This document shows positions 1 to 7,330 of a stretch of 64,000 nt of DNA, one piece after another. Source of the stretch: PALG01 sp964495885 (GTDB lineage Bacteria; Bacteroidota; Bacteroidia; Flavobacteriales; Flavobacteriaceae); NCBI GenBank assembly GCA_964495885.1, contig CAZBWO010000001.1:248001-312000 (forward strand). The letters run 5' to 3'. The notes under the pieces were generated by a model. It was not told the DNA's origin. It did no database searches and saw only the letters and a list, made by a program, of their open reading frames with translations. The position numbers and the translations under genes are program-made. Each line of letters opens with the position of its first letter. Position 1 is the stretch's first letter.

Positions 1-863
1 AAAATTATGTAGAACGTACTGTGTTAAAGGCCATTCAACATGATATTGCCATTTTTTCCATGCATACCGCTTTAGATAATGCCTGGAATGGAGTAAATGC
101 GGCCATTTGTGATAAACTACAATTGCAAAATAGGGAAATCCTTATTCCACAGCAAGGTACCATTCACAAGCTTACAACCTTCGTGCCTACTAAAGAAGCT
201 GCAATGGTACGTGAAGCACTATTTAATGCAGGAGCAGGAACCATTGGTAATTATAACCACTGTAGTTTTAACATAGAAGGCTTAGGAAGTTTTCAAGGAA
301 ATGAAGACTCCAATCCTACCGTTGGTAAAAAAGGGGAAACCCATTTTGAGACAGAGACGCAAATTGGGGTGACTTTCCCAAAGCATCTAACTTCCAAAGT
401 ACTTAAGGCACTCTTCAAAGCACATCCTTATGAAGAAGTCGCATATGAAGTTACCACCCTTCAAAACCTCAACCAACACATCGGAATGGGCATGATAGGT
501 GAACTTCCTGAAGCTGTTTCCGAAGAAATTTTTCTCAATACCCTAAAAAACACCTTTCATACAGGAGTGATAAAACATTCTGAAAAAACAGATAAACCTA
601 TCCAAAAGGTAGCTGTCTTGGGAGGAAGCGGAAGCTTTGCCATTGGCCCTGCCAAAACGAAGGGAGCAGACGCTTTTGTGACTTCAGATTTGAAATACCA
701 TGATTTTTTTATGGCCGAAAAGAGCATCTTATTGGCAGATATTGGCCATTATGAAAGCGAACAATACACAAAACAGTTGTTAGTTGCCTTCCTTACAGAA
801 AAAATTACTAATTTTGCAGTCGTTTTATCTAAAGTAAACACCAATCCTATAAGCTATTATTAA
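1..863 (+). CDS. Nif3-like dinuclear metal center protein (5' partial)
   Basis: The reading frame is open from the first bases of the window (codons for N-Y-V-E-R-T precede the GTG at 21), so the gene begins upstream and that GTG is internal. The family (Nif3/YbgI/DUF34) folds around a two-metal site, and its exact biochemical role is unsettled. The HTALDNAWNGVN stretch near the left edge and the late GGSGSFAIGPAKTKGADAFVTSD and ADIGHYESE stretches are typical conserved parts; the histidines there are probable metal ligands. Between them lies the inserted alpha/beta domain (about 100 residues, from HKLTTFVPTKEA to YEVTTLQN) found in the longer YqfO-type members. Three bases separate its stop from the next start, so the two genes are probably co-transcribed, a pairing common in Bacteroidota. 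Confidence 0.9.
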   Translation, partial: NYVERTVLKAIQHDIAIFSMHTALDNAWNGVNAAICDKLQLQNREILIPQQGTIHKLTTFVPTKEAAMVREALFNAGAGTIGNYNHCSFNIEGLGSFQGNEDSNPTVGKKGETHFETETQIGVTFPKHLTSKVLKALFKAHPYEEVAYEVTTLQNLNQHIGMGMIGELPEAVSEEIFLNTLKNTFHTGVIKHSEKTDKPIQKVAVLGGSGSFAIGPAKTKGADAFVTSDLKYHDFFMAEKSILLADIGHYESEQYTKQLLVAFLTEKITNFAVVLSKVNTNPISYY

Positions 864-866
864 CGT

Positions 867-1649
867 ATGGCAAAAAAAACCGAAATCACTGTAGAAGAGA
901 AGTTAAGATCGTTATTCGATTTGCAATTAATCGATTCACGTGTGGATGAAATAAGAAACGTGCGCGGCGAGCTCCCGTTGGAAGTGCAAGATTTGGAAGA
1001 TGAAGTGGCTGGTTTGAATACCCGCATGGAAAAGCTTAACAATGATCTTGAAAGTATCCAGGAAAATATCAAGGAGCGAAAAAACCTCATTGAAGAAGCG
1101 AAAGCCCTTATCAAAAAATACACCACGCAACAAGACAAAGTTCGAAACAACCGTGAGTACAATAGCTTGAGCAAGGAAATTGAATTCCAGGAACTGGAAA
1201 TTCAGCTTGCAGAAAAGCACATTAAGGAATTTAAAGTTCAGATTGAACAGAAAAATGAAGTAATCGAGGAAACCAAAAGCAGACTTTCAGAGCGCTCAGA
1301 GCATTTGAAACATAAGCAAGGGGAACTTGATGAAATCTTGGCAGAAACCGAAAAAGAAGAAAAAGCACTCCTAAAGGAATCTGAAAAATTTGAAAAAAAT
1401 ATCGAAGATCGTTTAGTGAAAGCGTATAAGCGTATTCGTGAAAATGTAAAAAACGGATTGGCCGTAGTTCCTGTTGAAAGAGGTGCTTCTGGTGGTTCCT
1501 TTTTTACCATTCCACCACAAGTACAAATGGAAATCGCTTCCCGAAAGAAAATCATTACCGATGAGCATAGTGGGCGAATCCTTGTAGATCCTGCACTTGC
1601 CGAAGAAGAGCGTGAAAAAATGGACAAGCTTTTTGAAAAGCTGAAATAA
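867..1649 (+). CDS. Coiled-coil protein of the C4-type zinc-ribbon family, cysteines lost
   Basis: This 260-residue protein is mostly a long charged coiled coil (about residues 10-195) with a short C-terminal ribbon. It matches the family annotated as zinc ribbon domain protein (DUF164/zf-RING_7), usually found beside nif3 as here. Members normally end in a C-G-G-C ... C-E-H-C-G-R knuckle. In this protein the four positions read S208, S211, D232 and S235, while the surrounding IPPQ, KKII and EHxGRILVD residues are kept. The fold may therefore persist without zinc. Function is unknown. The ATG at 867 follows the nif3 stop by three bases, and a strong terminator follows the gene. Confidence 0.85.
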   Translation: MAKKTEITVEEKLRSLFDLQLIDSRVDEIRNVRGELPLEVQDLEDEVAGLNTRMEKLNNDLESIQENIKERKNLIEEAKALIKKYTTQQDKVRNNREYNSLSKEIEFQELEIQLAEKHIKEFKVQIEQKNEVIEETKSRLSERSEHLKHKQGELDEILAETEKEEKALLKESEKFEKNIEDRLVKAYKRIRENVKNGLAVVPVERGASGGSFFTIPPQVQMEIASRKKIITDEHSGRILVDPALAEEEREKMDKLFEKLK

Positions 1650-1671
1650 GTAACGCCAATAAATTATAACA

Positions 1672-1701
1672 AAGCCTTCACATCCCGTGAAGGCTTTTTT
1701 T
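1672..1701 (+). terminator. Rho-independent terminator after the nif3 operon
   Basis: A 10-bp perfect stem (1672-1681 with 1687-1696, loop ATCCC) runs into a T tract ending at 1701. It lies 22 bases after the stop of the coiled-coil gene and before msrA. Confidence 0.85.
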
Positions 1702-1752
1702 ATTACCTTTTGTAAGGTTTTCAAATAGTATCGACCCATTCAAAAAATATTC

Positions 1753-2433
1753 ATGCGACTATTCTTCGTTCTAATTTTCAGTACTGTACTTTTGGCAATT
1801 CCTGCTTCTTGCCAATATAATAACTCCAATAAAGAAGCAGAGACTATTGCTCAAAAAGAGCAAACACCTGTAGAAGTTCCCATGCAGGATGGTTATGCCC
1901 GTGCTTACTTTGCAAGTGGATGTTTTTGGTGTGTGGAAGCAATTTACGAAAGCGTGAAAGGGGTGAAGGAATCTATCTCAGGCTACAGTGGCGGTCATAC
2001 CGAAAATCCTACTTATGAAGCTAGCAATACTGGCCGAACAGGGCATGCCGAGGCAGTTGAAATTATCTATGACCCAAAAGTGATTAGTTTCAAACAATTG
2101 GTTGACGTGTATTTTGGATCACAAAATATCACACAAATGAATGGGCAAGGGCCAGATCATGGAAGTCAGTACCGCAGTATCATTTTTTACCAAAACGAAT
2201 CACAGAAAGAAATTATCGATCAAAAAATCGCGGAACTAGAAAAGGAACTAGGTAAAGGAAAAGTCGCTGCCCAAGTATTGCCTTTTCAAAAATTTTGGAA
2301 AGCCGAGGAATACCATCAGGATTTTGAAAAACTACATCCAGACCACCCTTATATCCAAAACATTTCCATTCCTCGTCTGAAAAGATTTCAACAAAAATTT
2401 CCAGATTTACTAAAGAAAAACACAGCTCACTAA
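1753..2433 (+). CDS. msrA: Peptide-methionine (S)-S-oxide reductase, exported
   Basis: MsrA reduces methionine-S-sulfoxide in oxidised proteins. The catalytic motif GCFWCVE is present with the attacking cysteine at C57, followed by the SGYSGG, HAEAVEI and QYRSIIF blocks of the family. A hydrophobic N-terminus (residues 1-20) ends in P-A-S-C. This suggests a signal peptide, possibly of lipoprotein type, although the lipobox is imperfect because of the proline. The enzyme would then repair envelope proteins rather than cytoplasmic ones. The length of 226 residues is the usual ~175 plus the export region and a C-terminal tail. The 3' end overlaps the opposite-strand acetyltransferase by four bases. 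Confidence 0.93.
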   Translation: MRLFFVLIFSTVLLAIPASCQYNNSNKEAETIAQKEQTPVEVPMQDGYARAYFASGCFWCVEAIYESVKGVKESISGYSGGHTENPTYEASNTGRTGHAEAVEIIYDPKVISFKQLVDVYFGSQNITQMNGQGPDHGSQYRSIIFYQNESQKEIIDQKIAELEKELGKGKVAAQVLPFQKFWKAEEYHQDFEKLHPDHPYIQNISIPRLKRFQQKFPDLLKKNTAH

Positions 2434-2720
2434 ACACTGTATCCTTCTGCAAGTAAATCTACCCACTCTTGATGACGTTTAATATAACCTGCAACAAAAG
2501 GGCACAAAGGAACCACAGGAAGTGCTTCTTCCTTCACCGCCTGGAGTACTTGCTGAACAAGTTTACTTCCTAAACCCTTACCTTCCAGGATAACTGGCAC
2601 TTCTGTATGGGTTAGATAAATACGGTCCTTAACCTTGATATATTCAACATATATCCAATGATCATTTATAAGCGCTTCATACCGCTTTTTTGATGGTTCA
2701 TCTTGAATCTGAAACTCCAC
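2430..2720 (-). CDS. Small GNAT-family N-acetyltransferase
   Basis: This 96-residue protein belongs to the short YjdJ/NATD1-type acetyltransferases, which contain only the acetyl-CoA core. The E-G-K-G-L-G-S-K-L segment (about residues 46-54) is the acetyl-CoA pyrophosphate loop, and the LCPFVAGYIKRHQEW segment is the typical C-terminal block of this subgroup. The substrate is unknown. The start is a GTG whose G is the last base of the upstream TAG stop (TAGTG), which indicates translational coupling to the iron-sulfur protein gene. The pairing of these two small genes recurs in Bacteroidota. Confidence 0.85.
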   Translation of the reverse strand: MEFQIQDEPSKKRYEALINDHWIYVEYIKVKDRIYLTHTEVPVILEGKGLGSKLVQQVLQAVKEEALPVVPLCPFVAGYIKRHQEWVDLLAEGYSV

Positions 2721-3127
2721 TAGCTGTTTTTATGTGATCCGTCACAAAAGGGATTGTTTCCTGTTCTTCCACAACGGCAGAAAGCAGTGCTTCGTTCCTT
2801 TTTTTCGGTACGTCCATCCGTATGGGTTACTTCCAAAGTTCCATAAATAAGTACAGGACCATTTTCAACAACCTCTGCTTTTGTGATCTGTTCTGTAACT
2901 TTTACCATACCCTCATCTTTCAGATAATAAGTCAAAGCACCGCTTGGACATTTCTCAATGGCTTTTATCAATGCATCTTCAGAGGTATCTTCCACTTGAA
3001 TCCACGGTCTTTCTTTCGGCTTAAAAACAGTGGGTAAAGCACGTACGCAGTTACCGGAATGGATGCAAATTTCTGGTTTCCAAACCACCGTTACATCCCC
3101 TTTTTGGTATTCTTTTGTTTTAGACAT
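2720..3127 (-). CDS. (4Fe-4S) mono-cluster plus CDGSH iron-sulfur protein
   Basis: The protein joins two iron-sulfur modules. The N-terminal half resembles the divergent Fer4_19 domain (cysteines in CIHSGNC and EKCPSGAL). The C-terminal half carries a CDGSH motif (C-R-C-G-R...PFCDGSH) that would bind a 2Fe-2S cluster. This two-module build is known among bacterial small iron-sulfur proteins of unsettled function, possibly electron transfer or sulfide/redox sensing. I placed the start at the second ATG (protein M-S-K-T-K-E-Y) because the first (3142) adds only MVYLS and overlaps the likely promoter. The gene is divergent from the lipoprotein gene at 3212 and coupled to the GNAT gene downstream. 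Confidence 0.85.
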   Translation of the reverse strand: MSKTKEYQKGDVTVVWKPEICIHSGNCVRALPTVFKPKERPWIQVEDTSEDALIKAIEKCPSGALTYYLKDEGMVKVTEQITKAEVVENGPVLIYGTLEVTHTDGRTEKKERSTAFCRCGRTGNNPFCDGSHKNS

Positions 3128-3182
3128 ACTTAAATATACCATATTTTTTGATGCAATAGAAAAATTATGATAGCCATGATAG

Positions 3183-3202
3183 TTTCCGTATTTTTACGGA
3201 AA
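3183..3202 (+). promoter_or_regulatory. Palindromic promoter candidate before the 3212 gene
   Basis: TTTCCGTA and TACGGAAA form a perfect 8-bp inverted repeat with a 4-base centre. The centre contains TATTTTTA (3189-3196), one base off the Bacteroidota -7 box TAnnTTTG. The ATG at 3212 lies 15 bases further on, which supports that start over upstream ATGs in the frame. A 16-base identical stretch recurs at 41305-41320. Confidence 0.45.
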
Positions 3203-3211
3203 AGAACAAGG

Positions 3212-3886
3212 ATGGTTCGTACTTCATTACTACTATTGTTTTTGTTATCCTTCTTTTCGTGTAAGGATAATACCCCAAAAGAAAACAACACTACTCAAAC
3301 AGTACATAATCTTGCTCCAGCAGAGGCTATTGCTAATCGGTACGGAGTTAAACACTGGGATAAAGTAAAAATCCTTTCCTTTACCTTTAATGTTGACCGA
3401 GGTGAAAATCATTTCGAACGTTCCTATTCTTGGGAACCCAAAACTGGAAAAGTAACATACAAAACCGCTTCAGACACCCTTACATTTATTCACAATAAAC
3501 CTACTGACAGCCTTCAAACTGAAGCTGATAAAGCTTTTGTGAATGATAAATATTGGCTTTTATCTCCTTTCCAAATGGTGTGGGACAAGGTTTCCTATCG
3601 TGATTCGGTTGATGTCATTGCTCCAATTTCAAAAGACACCCTGCAAAAACTTACCATCATTTATGGGGACGAGGGAGGATATACTCCTGGAGATGCCTAT
3701 GATTTTTATTTCGCCAATGATTTCACTGTAAAGGAGTGGACTTTCCGAAAAGGAAATCAGGAATCCCCTTCTCTTGTAAATACATGGAACGATATTGAAG
3801 AACACCAAGGCATAAGATTTACTACAAAATTTCAGGATAGCACTGGGAACTTTCAGTTGTATTTTACCAATATTGAAATTAAATAA
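3212..3886 (+). CDS. Conserved lipoprotein, function unknown
   Basis: The start M-V-R-T-S-L-L is chosen because it leaves a clean lipoprotein signal peptide ending in L-S-F-F-S-C and places the promoter-like box just upstream; the frame is open further 5'. The mature part (about 205 residues) has no motif I can tie to an enzyme. It has a WDKVKILSFTFNVDRG start and alternating beta-strand character, reminiscent of the LolA-like lipoprotein-sorting fold often annotated in Flavobacteriaceae. It would sit in the periplasmic or outer membrane leaflet. The small membrane protein and kynU follow closely on the same strand, so they may be co-transcribed. No function is inferred. Confidence 0.75.
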   Translation: MVRTSLLLLFLLSFFSCKDNTPKENNTTQTVHNLAPAEAIANRYGVKHWDKVKILSFTFNVDRGENHFERSYSWEPKTGKVTYKTASDTLTFIHNKPTDSLQTEADKAFVNDKYWLLSPFQMVWDKVSYRDSVDVIAPISKDTLQKLTIIYGDEGGYTPGDAYDFYFANDFTVKEWTFRKGNQESPSLVNTWNDIEEHQGIRFTTKFQDSTGNFQLYFTNIEIK

Positions 3887-3887
3887 C

Positions 3888-4238
3888 ATGGAAATTACTA
3901 CGGCATTGTTTACATTGGCGGGTACGTTAGTTGGTGGAGCAATAAGTTATATTCTACAACACCAACGGTTTAAGCAGGAAATAAAAATTCTGAAACAACA
4001 GCACAAAACAGAGTTCATGGCCGAAGAAACCGCTAAACATTTTCTAAGTCACAAATCCTACACAGATCGCTTTTTTGAGACTCTGAAAAAAAATCTGGGC
4101 GGATTTGAAGAGGAAGAGCTTCGGAAGATTTTAGTACGGGCCAGGGCCATTAGAACCTACCGGGAAGATGGAAGCGAATGGTGGCGGTTATTGTCACGTA
4201 TGGATGAATTTATTGAAAAAAAACAAAATCAATCCTAA
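3888..4238 (+). CDS. Small membrane-anchored protein, unknown function
   Basis: This 116-residue protein starts at the ATG one base after the preceding stop; an upstream in-frame ATG at 3873 would overlap the lipoprotein gene. One hydrophobic segment (about residues 4-22, with G-G-A-I-S-Y) anchors it. The remainder is charged and helical, probably partly coiled coil, with a tryptophan pair near the end (EWWRLLSRMDEF). I do not recognise the family. It ends three bases before kynU, so it may be transcribed with the kynurenine genes, but nothing in the sequence links it to that pathway. Confidence 0.7.
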   Translation: MEITTALFTLAGTLVGGAISYILQHQRFKQEIKILKQQHKTEFMAEETAKHFLSHKSYTDRFFETLKKNLGGFEEEELRKILVRARAIRTYREDGSEWWRLLSRMDEFIEKKQNQS

Positions 4239-4241
4239 TTC

Positions 4242-5507
4242 ATGGAAAAAAACACCTTGGAATATGCCCGCAGTTGTGATGCAAATGATCCTTTGAAAAG
4301 CTTCCGAAATGAGTTCCATTTCCCAAAAGATTCCAAAGGAAATCCTTGTATCTATCTCTGCGGAAACTCCCTTGGCCTTCAACCCAAACAAACCGCTAAA
4401 TACCTGCAACAGGAATTAGAAGATTGGGCCAACTTAGGGGTTGAAGGACACACCGAAGCAAAACACCCATGGATGCCATACCACGAATTCCTTACCAACA
4501 GTATGGCAAAGATTGTTGGGGCCAAAGCAGAGGAAGTGGTCATCATGAACGGACTTACAGCTAATCTTCATTTCATGATGGTTTCGTTCTACCAACCTAC
4601 TCAAGAACGTTTCAAAATCATTATTGAAAAAGATGCTTTCCCTAGCGATAAATACGCAGTGGAAAGTCAGTTGCGATTCCATGGTCATGACCCAAAAGAA
4701 GGGCTTATTCTTTGGGAACCACCTAATGGGGAAGAATTATGTCGCTTGGAAGACCTAGAAAAAATCCTTGAGGCCCAAGGAAATCAAGTAGCCCTAATCT
4801 TACTGGGAAACACCAACTATTATTCTGGGCAGTTTTACCCTATTAAGGAAATTACAACATTAGGACACCGGTTTGGTTGCAAAGTAGGCTTTGACCTTGC
4901 CCACGGTGCTGGAAATATCCTTCCCAACTTACATGACAACGGTCCCGACTTTGCTGTTTGGTGTACTTACAAATACCTCAACAGCGGGCCAGGTAGTTTG
5001 GGAGGAGTTTTTGTACACGAAAGACACGCCCAAAATTCATCGCTTCCACGTTTTGCGGGTTGGTGGGGTCACAACAAACAGACGCGCTTCAATATGCGTC
5101 ATGAATTTGACGTCATTCCTGGAGCAGAAGGCTGGCAATTAAGTAATCCGCCAATCCTATCCATGGCCGCTATTAGGGCCTCATTAGACCTGTTTGAAAA
5201 AGCAGGCATGCAAAACCTTCGAAAGAAATCCCTTCAACTTACTGGGTACTTAGAGACGCTATTAGATGGACTGGAAGATCCAAACATTGCGGTGATCACC
5301 CCACAAAATCCTGAAGAGCGAGGTTGCCAATTATCCATTCAGTTAAAAAATGCCAATAAGCAGCTGCACCAACAACTTACAGAAAATGGCGTCATAAGTG
5401 ATTGGCGGGAACCAGATGTCATTAGGGTAGCCCCTGCCCCACTTTATAATAATTTTGAAGACGTTTTTGAATTTGTACAACGCTTAAAACACCTTTTAGA
5501 TAGATGA
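4242..5507 (+). CDS. kynU: Kynureninase
   Basis: The PLP-dependent enzyme splits kynurenine or 3-hydroxykynurenine into (3-hydroxy)anthranilate and alanine in tryptophan breakdown. The 421-residue length is normal. Family blocks seen are YLCGNSLGLQPK, HPWMPYHE, the FDLAHGAGN aspartate region that holds the pyridine nitrogen, and W-C-T-Y-K-Y-L-N with the Schiff-base lysine K244. GWWGHN and the RVAPAPLYN end also fit. It is the first recognisable pathway gene of the cluster and overlaps kmo by four bases (ATGA), so the two are translationally coupled. Confidence 0.96.
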   Translation: MEKNTLEYARSCDANDPLKSFRNEFHFPKDSKGNPCIYLCGNSLGLQPKQTAKYLQQELEDWANLGVEGHTEAKHPWMPYHEFLTNSMAKIVGAKAEEVVIMNGLTANLHFMMVSFYQPTQERFKIIIEKDAFPSDKYAVESQLRFHGHDPKEGLILWEPPNGEELCRLEDLEKILEAQGNQVALILLGNTNYYSGQFYPIKEITTLGHRFGCKVGFDLAHGAGNILPNLHDNGPDFAVWCTYKYLNSGPGSLGGVFVHERHAQNSSLPRFAGWWGHNKQTRFNMRHEFDVIPGAEGWQLSNPPILSMAAIRASLDLFEKAGMQNLRKKSLQLTGYLETLLDGLEDPNIAVITPQNPEERGCQLSIQLKNANKQLHQQLTENGVISDWREPDVIRVAPAPLYNNFEDVFEFVQRLKHLLDR

Positions 5508-6910
5508 GTAATTCAAAAGAACATCTTTTAATCATAGGCGCTGGCCTCTGCGGAAGCCTACTTGCATTACGGATGGCCCAAAAGGGATATCAAATTACCT
5601 TAGTTGAAAAAAGACCCGATCTTCGGAAAGTTACCCAAGATGCAGGGCGATCCATCAATTTAGCACTAAGTGACCGCGGACTCAAAGGGCTTCGAATGGT
5701 AGGATTGGAAGAAAAAGCACTGGAACTTTGCATTCCAATGAACGGAAGGATGATCCACCCTGAAAAAGGGGAACCATTTTTAAGTCCGTACAGTGGAAGA
5801 AAAGGAGAATACATCAATTCCATTTCACGTCCAGGATTAAATTGTTTGCTTTTAGACGCCCTAGACAAACTACCCAATGTAAAAACCCTTTTCAATTTAG
5901 GGTGTTCAAGTGTAGATTTAGAAAATGCTTCAGCTACCTTTTACAATTACAATTCAAAAAATGAGGAAACGCTTACGGCAGATCTTATTATTGGCACCGA
6001 TGGCGCTGGATCTGCAGTTAGGAAAAGCATGTTTGATCACAAAAAATTCCTTTTTAGTTTTTCACAACAATGGCTTACCCACGGCTATAAGGAATTGGAA
6101 ATTCCTACTGCTGAAGATGGCGGATTCCGTACCTATAAAAATGCATTGCATATTTGGCCCAGGGGAAAAGATATGCTTATCGCACTTCCTAATTTAGATG
6201 GAAGCTTTACCGTTACCCTTTTCCTTCCGTATGAAGGTAGCGACTATAATTTCAACAATCTCACGACTCCAGAAAAAGTACATGCCTACTTTTCAGAAGC
6301 CTTCCCAGATGCACTTGAACTTATCCCGGATTTAGCAAGTGAATTTTTCAACAATCCCACTGCACCACTGGGAACCATTAAATGTTCCCCTTGGCATTGC
6401 TACGGAAAAGTCCTACTTATGGGAGATGCAGCACATGCGATAGTGCCTTTTTACGGACAAGGAATGAATGCCTCTTTTGAAGATGTGGTGGTTTTTGATG
6501 AAGTACTCGAACAACACCAAGGAGATTGGGAAAGTTTCTTTAAGGCCTATGAAAAAGCAAGGAAAGTAGATACAGATGCCATTGCAGATTTGGCAGTAGA
6601 CAATTTCCACGAAATGAAAGAACATACTGCCAACCCGTTGTTTCAGGAAAAGAGAAAATTAGAAATCTCCTTTGAAAATGAACTACCCGAAGACTACTAC
6701 AGTAAATATTCTTTGGTTACCTTCAATGAAGCGATTTCCTATTCCGAAGCCATGAAACGTGGCAGGGCACAAGACAAGGCTATTTTAAACCTTTTAGACG
6801 ATGGAATGCTGAAAGATTCCCTTTCCCTAAAAGAAAAGCTTAACTTAGTTACAAAACATACCAACGACATTCTTCATGACGATGCCGTTGCCAAAAATTT
6901 ACATTCATGA
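5504..6910 (+). CDS. kmo: Kynurenine 3-monooxygenase
   Basis: This FAD-dependent hydroxylase converts kynurenine to 3-hydroxykynurenine using NADPH and oxygen. The Rossmann motif G-A-G-L-C-G (residues 12-17) opens the protein. A GDAAHAIVPFYGQGMN block near residue 307 is the second FAD contact, with DAGRSINLALSDRG and RYHDL-like family regions between. The length of 468 is typical of the bacterial form. It lies between kynU and the RidA-family deaminase, overlapping both by four bases. Confidence 0.95.
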   Translation: MSNSKEHLLIIGAGLCGSLLALRMAQKGYQITLVEKRPDLRKVTQDAGRSINLALSDRGLKGLRMVGLEEKALELCIPMNGRMIHPEKGEPFLSPYSGRKGEYINSISRPGLNCLLLDALDKLPNVKTLFNLGCSSVDLENASATFYNYNSKNEETLTADLIIGTDGAGSAVRKSMFDHKKFLFSFSQQWLTHGYKELEIPTAEDGGFRTYKNALHIWPRGKDMLIALPNLDGSFTVTLFLPYEGSDYNFNNLTTPEKVHAYFSEAFPDALELIPDLASEFFNNPTAPLGTIKCSPWHCYGKVLLMGDAAHAIVPFYGQGMNASFEDVVVFDEVLEQHQGDWESFFKAYEKARKVDTDAIADLAVDNFHEMKEHTANPLFQEKRKLEISFENELPEDYYSKYSLVTFNEAISYSEAMKRGRAQDKAILNLLDDGMLKDSLSLKEKLNLVTKHTNDILHDDAVAKNLHS

Positions 6911-7329
6911 CGAATAAAAGTAAATTGGTTGCTGGAAAAGCAGCCCCCAGAGGAGCATATCCGCATGTAAAAAGAGCAGGGGATTTTTTACTGGTAAGCG
7001 GCACCAGTTCCAGAAGATCGGACAATAGTTTCGCAGGGGTAAAAGCAGTAGATGAGATGGGCAGTATGGAATTGGATATTCGGGAACAAACAAAAGCTGT
7101 GTTGGAAAACATTAAGGATTACCTCGCTTCGGAAGGGGCTACTTTGGAAGACGTGGTAGATGTAACGACCTTTTTGGTGAATATGAACGATTTTGCTGGG
7201 TATAATGAAGTCTACGGAAGCTTTTTCAAAAAGGAAACCGGACCTGCCCGAACCACCGTGGCTGTTCACCAACTACCCCACCCACATTTATTGGTAGAAA
7301 TAAAAGTAATGGCATATAAGCCTTTGTAA
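6907..7329 (+). CDS. RidA-family 2-aminomuconate deaminase (probable)
   Basis: The 140-residue protein has the RidA/YjgF fold signature (LVSGTSSRR, ATLEDVVDVTTFLVNMNDF, GPARTTVAVHQLPHP). RidA members normally hydrolyse reactive enamines and imines. In kynurenine clusters a diverged member (AmnD/NbaF type) deaminates 2-aminomuconate. The position between kmo and the semialdehyde dehydrogenase supports this use; the sequence alone would only give RidA family. It overlaps kmo by four bases and ends one base before the dehydrogenase start. Confidence 0.85.
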   Translation: MTNKSKLVAGKAAPRGAYPHVKRAGDFLLVSGTSSRRSDNSFAGVKAVDEMGSMELDIREQTKAVLENIKDYLASEGATLEDVVDVTTFLVNMNDFAGYNEVYGSFFKKETGPARTTVAVHQLPHPHLLVEIKVMAYKPL

Positions 7330-7330
7330 A

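Noticed and set aside
860..1174. Antisense frame over the coiled-coil gene
   Set aside because: Lys/Glu-rich coiled-coil coding DNA commonly yields Ser/Leu/Phe-rich open antisense frames. No start context or homology features were seen.
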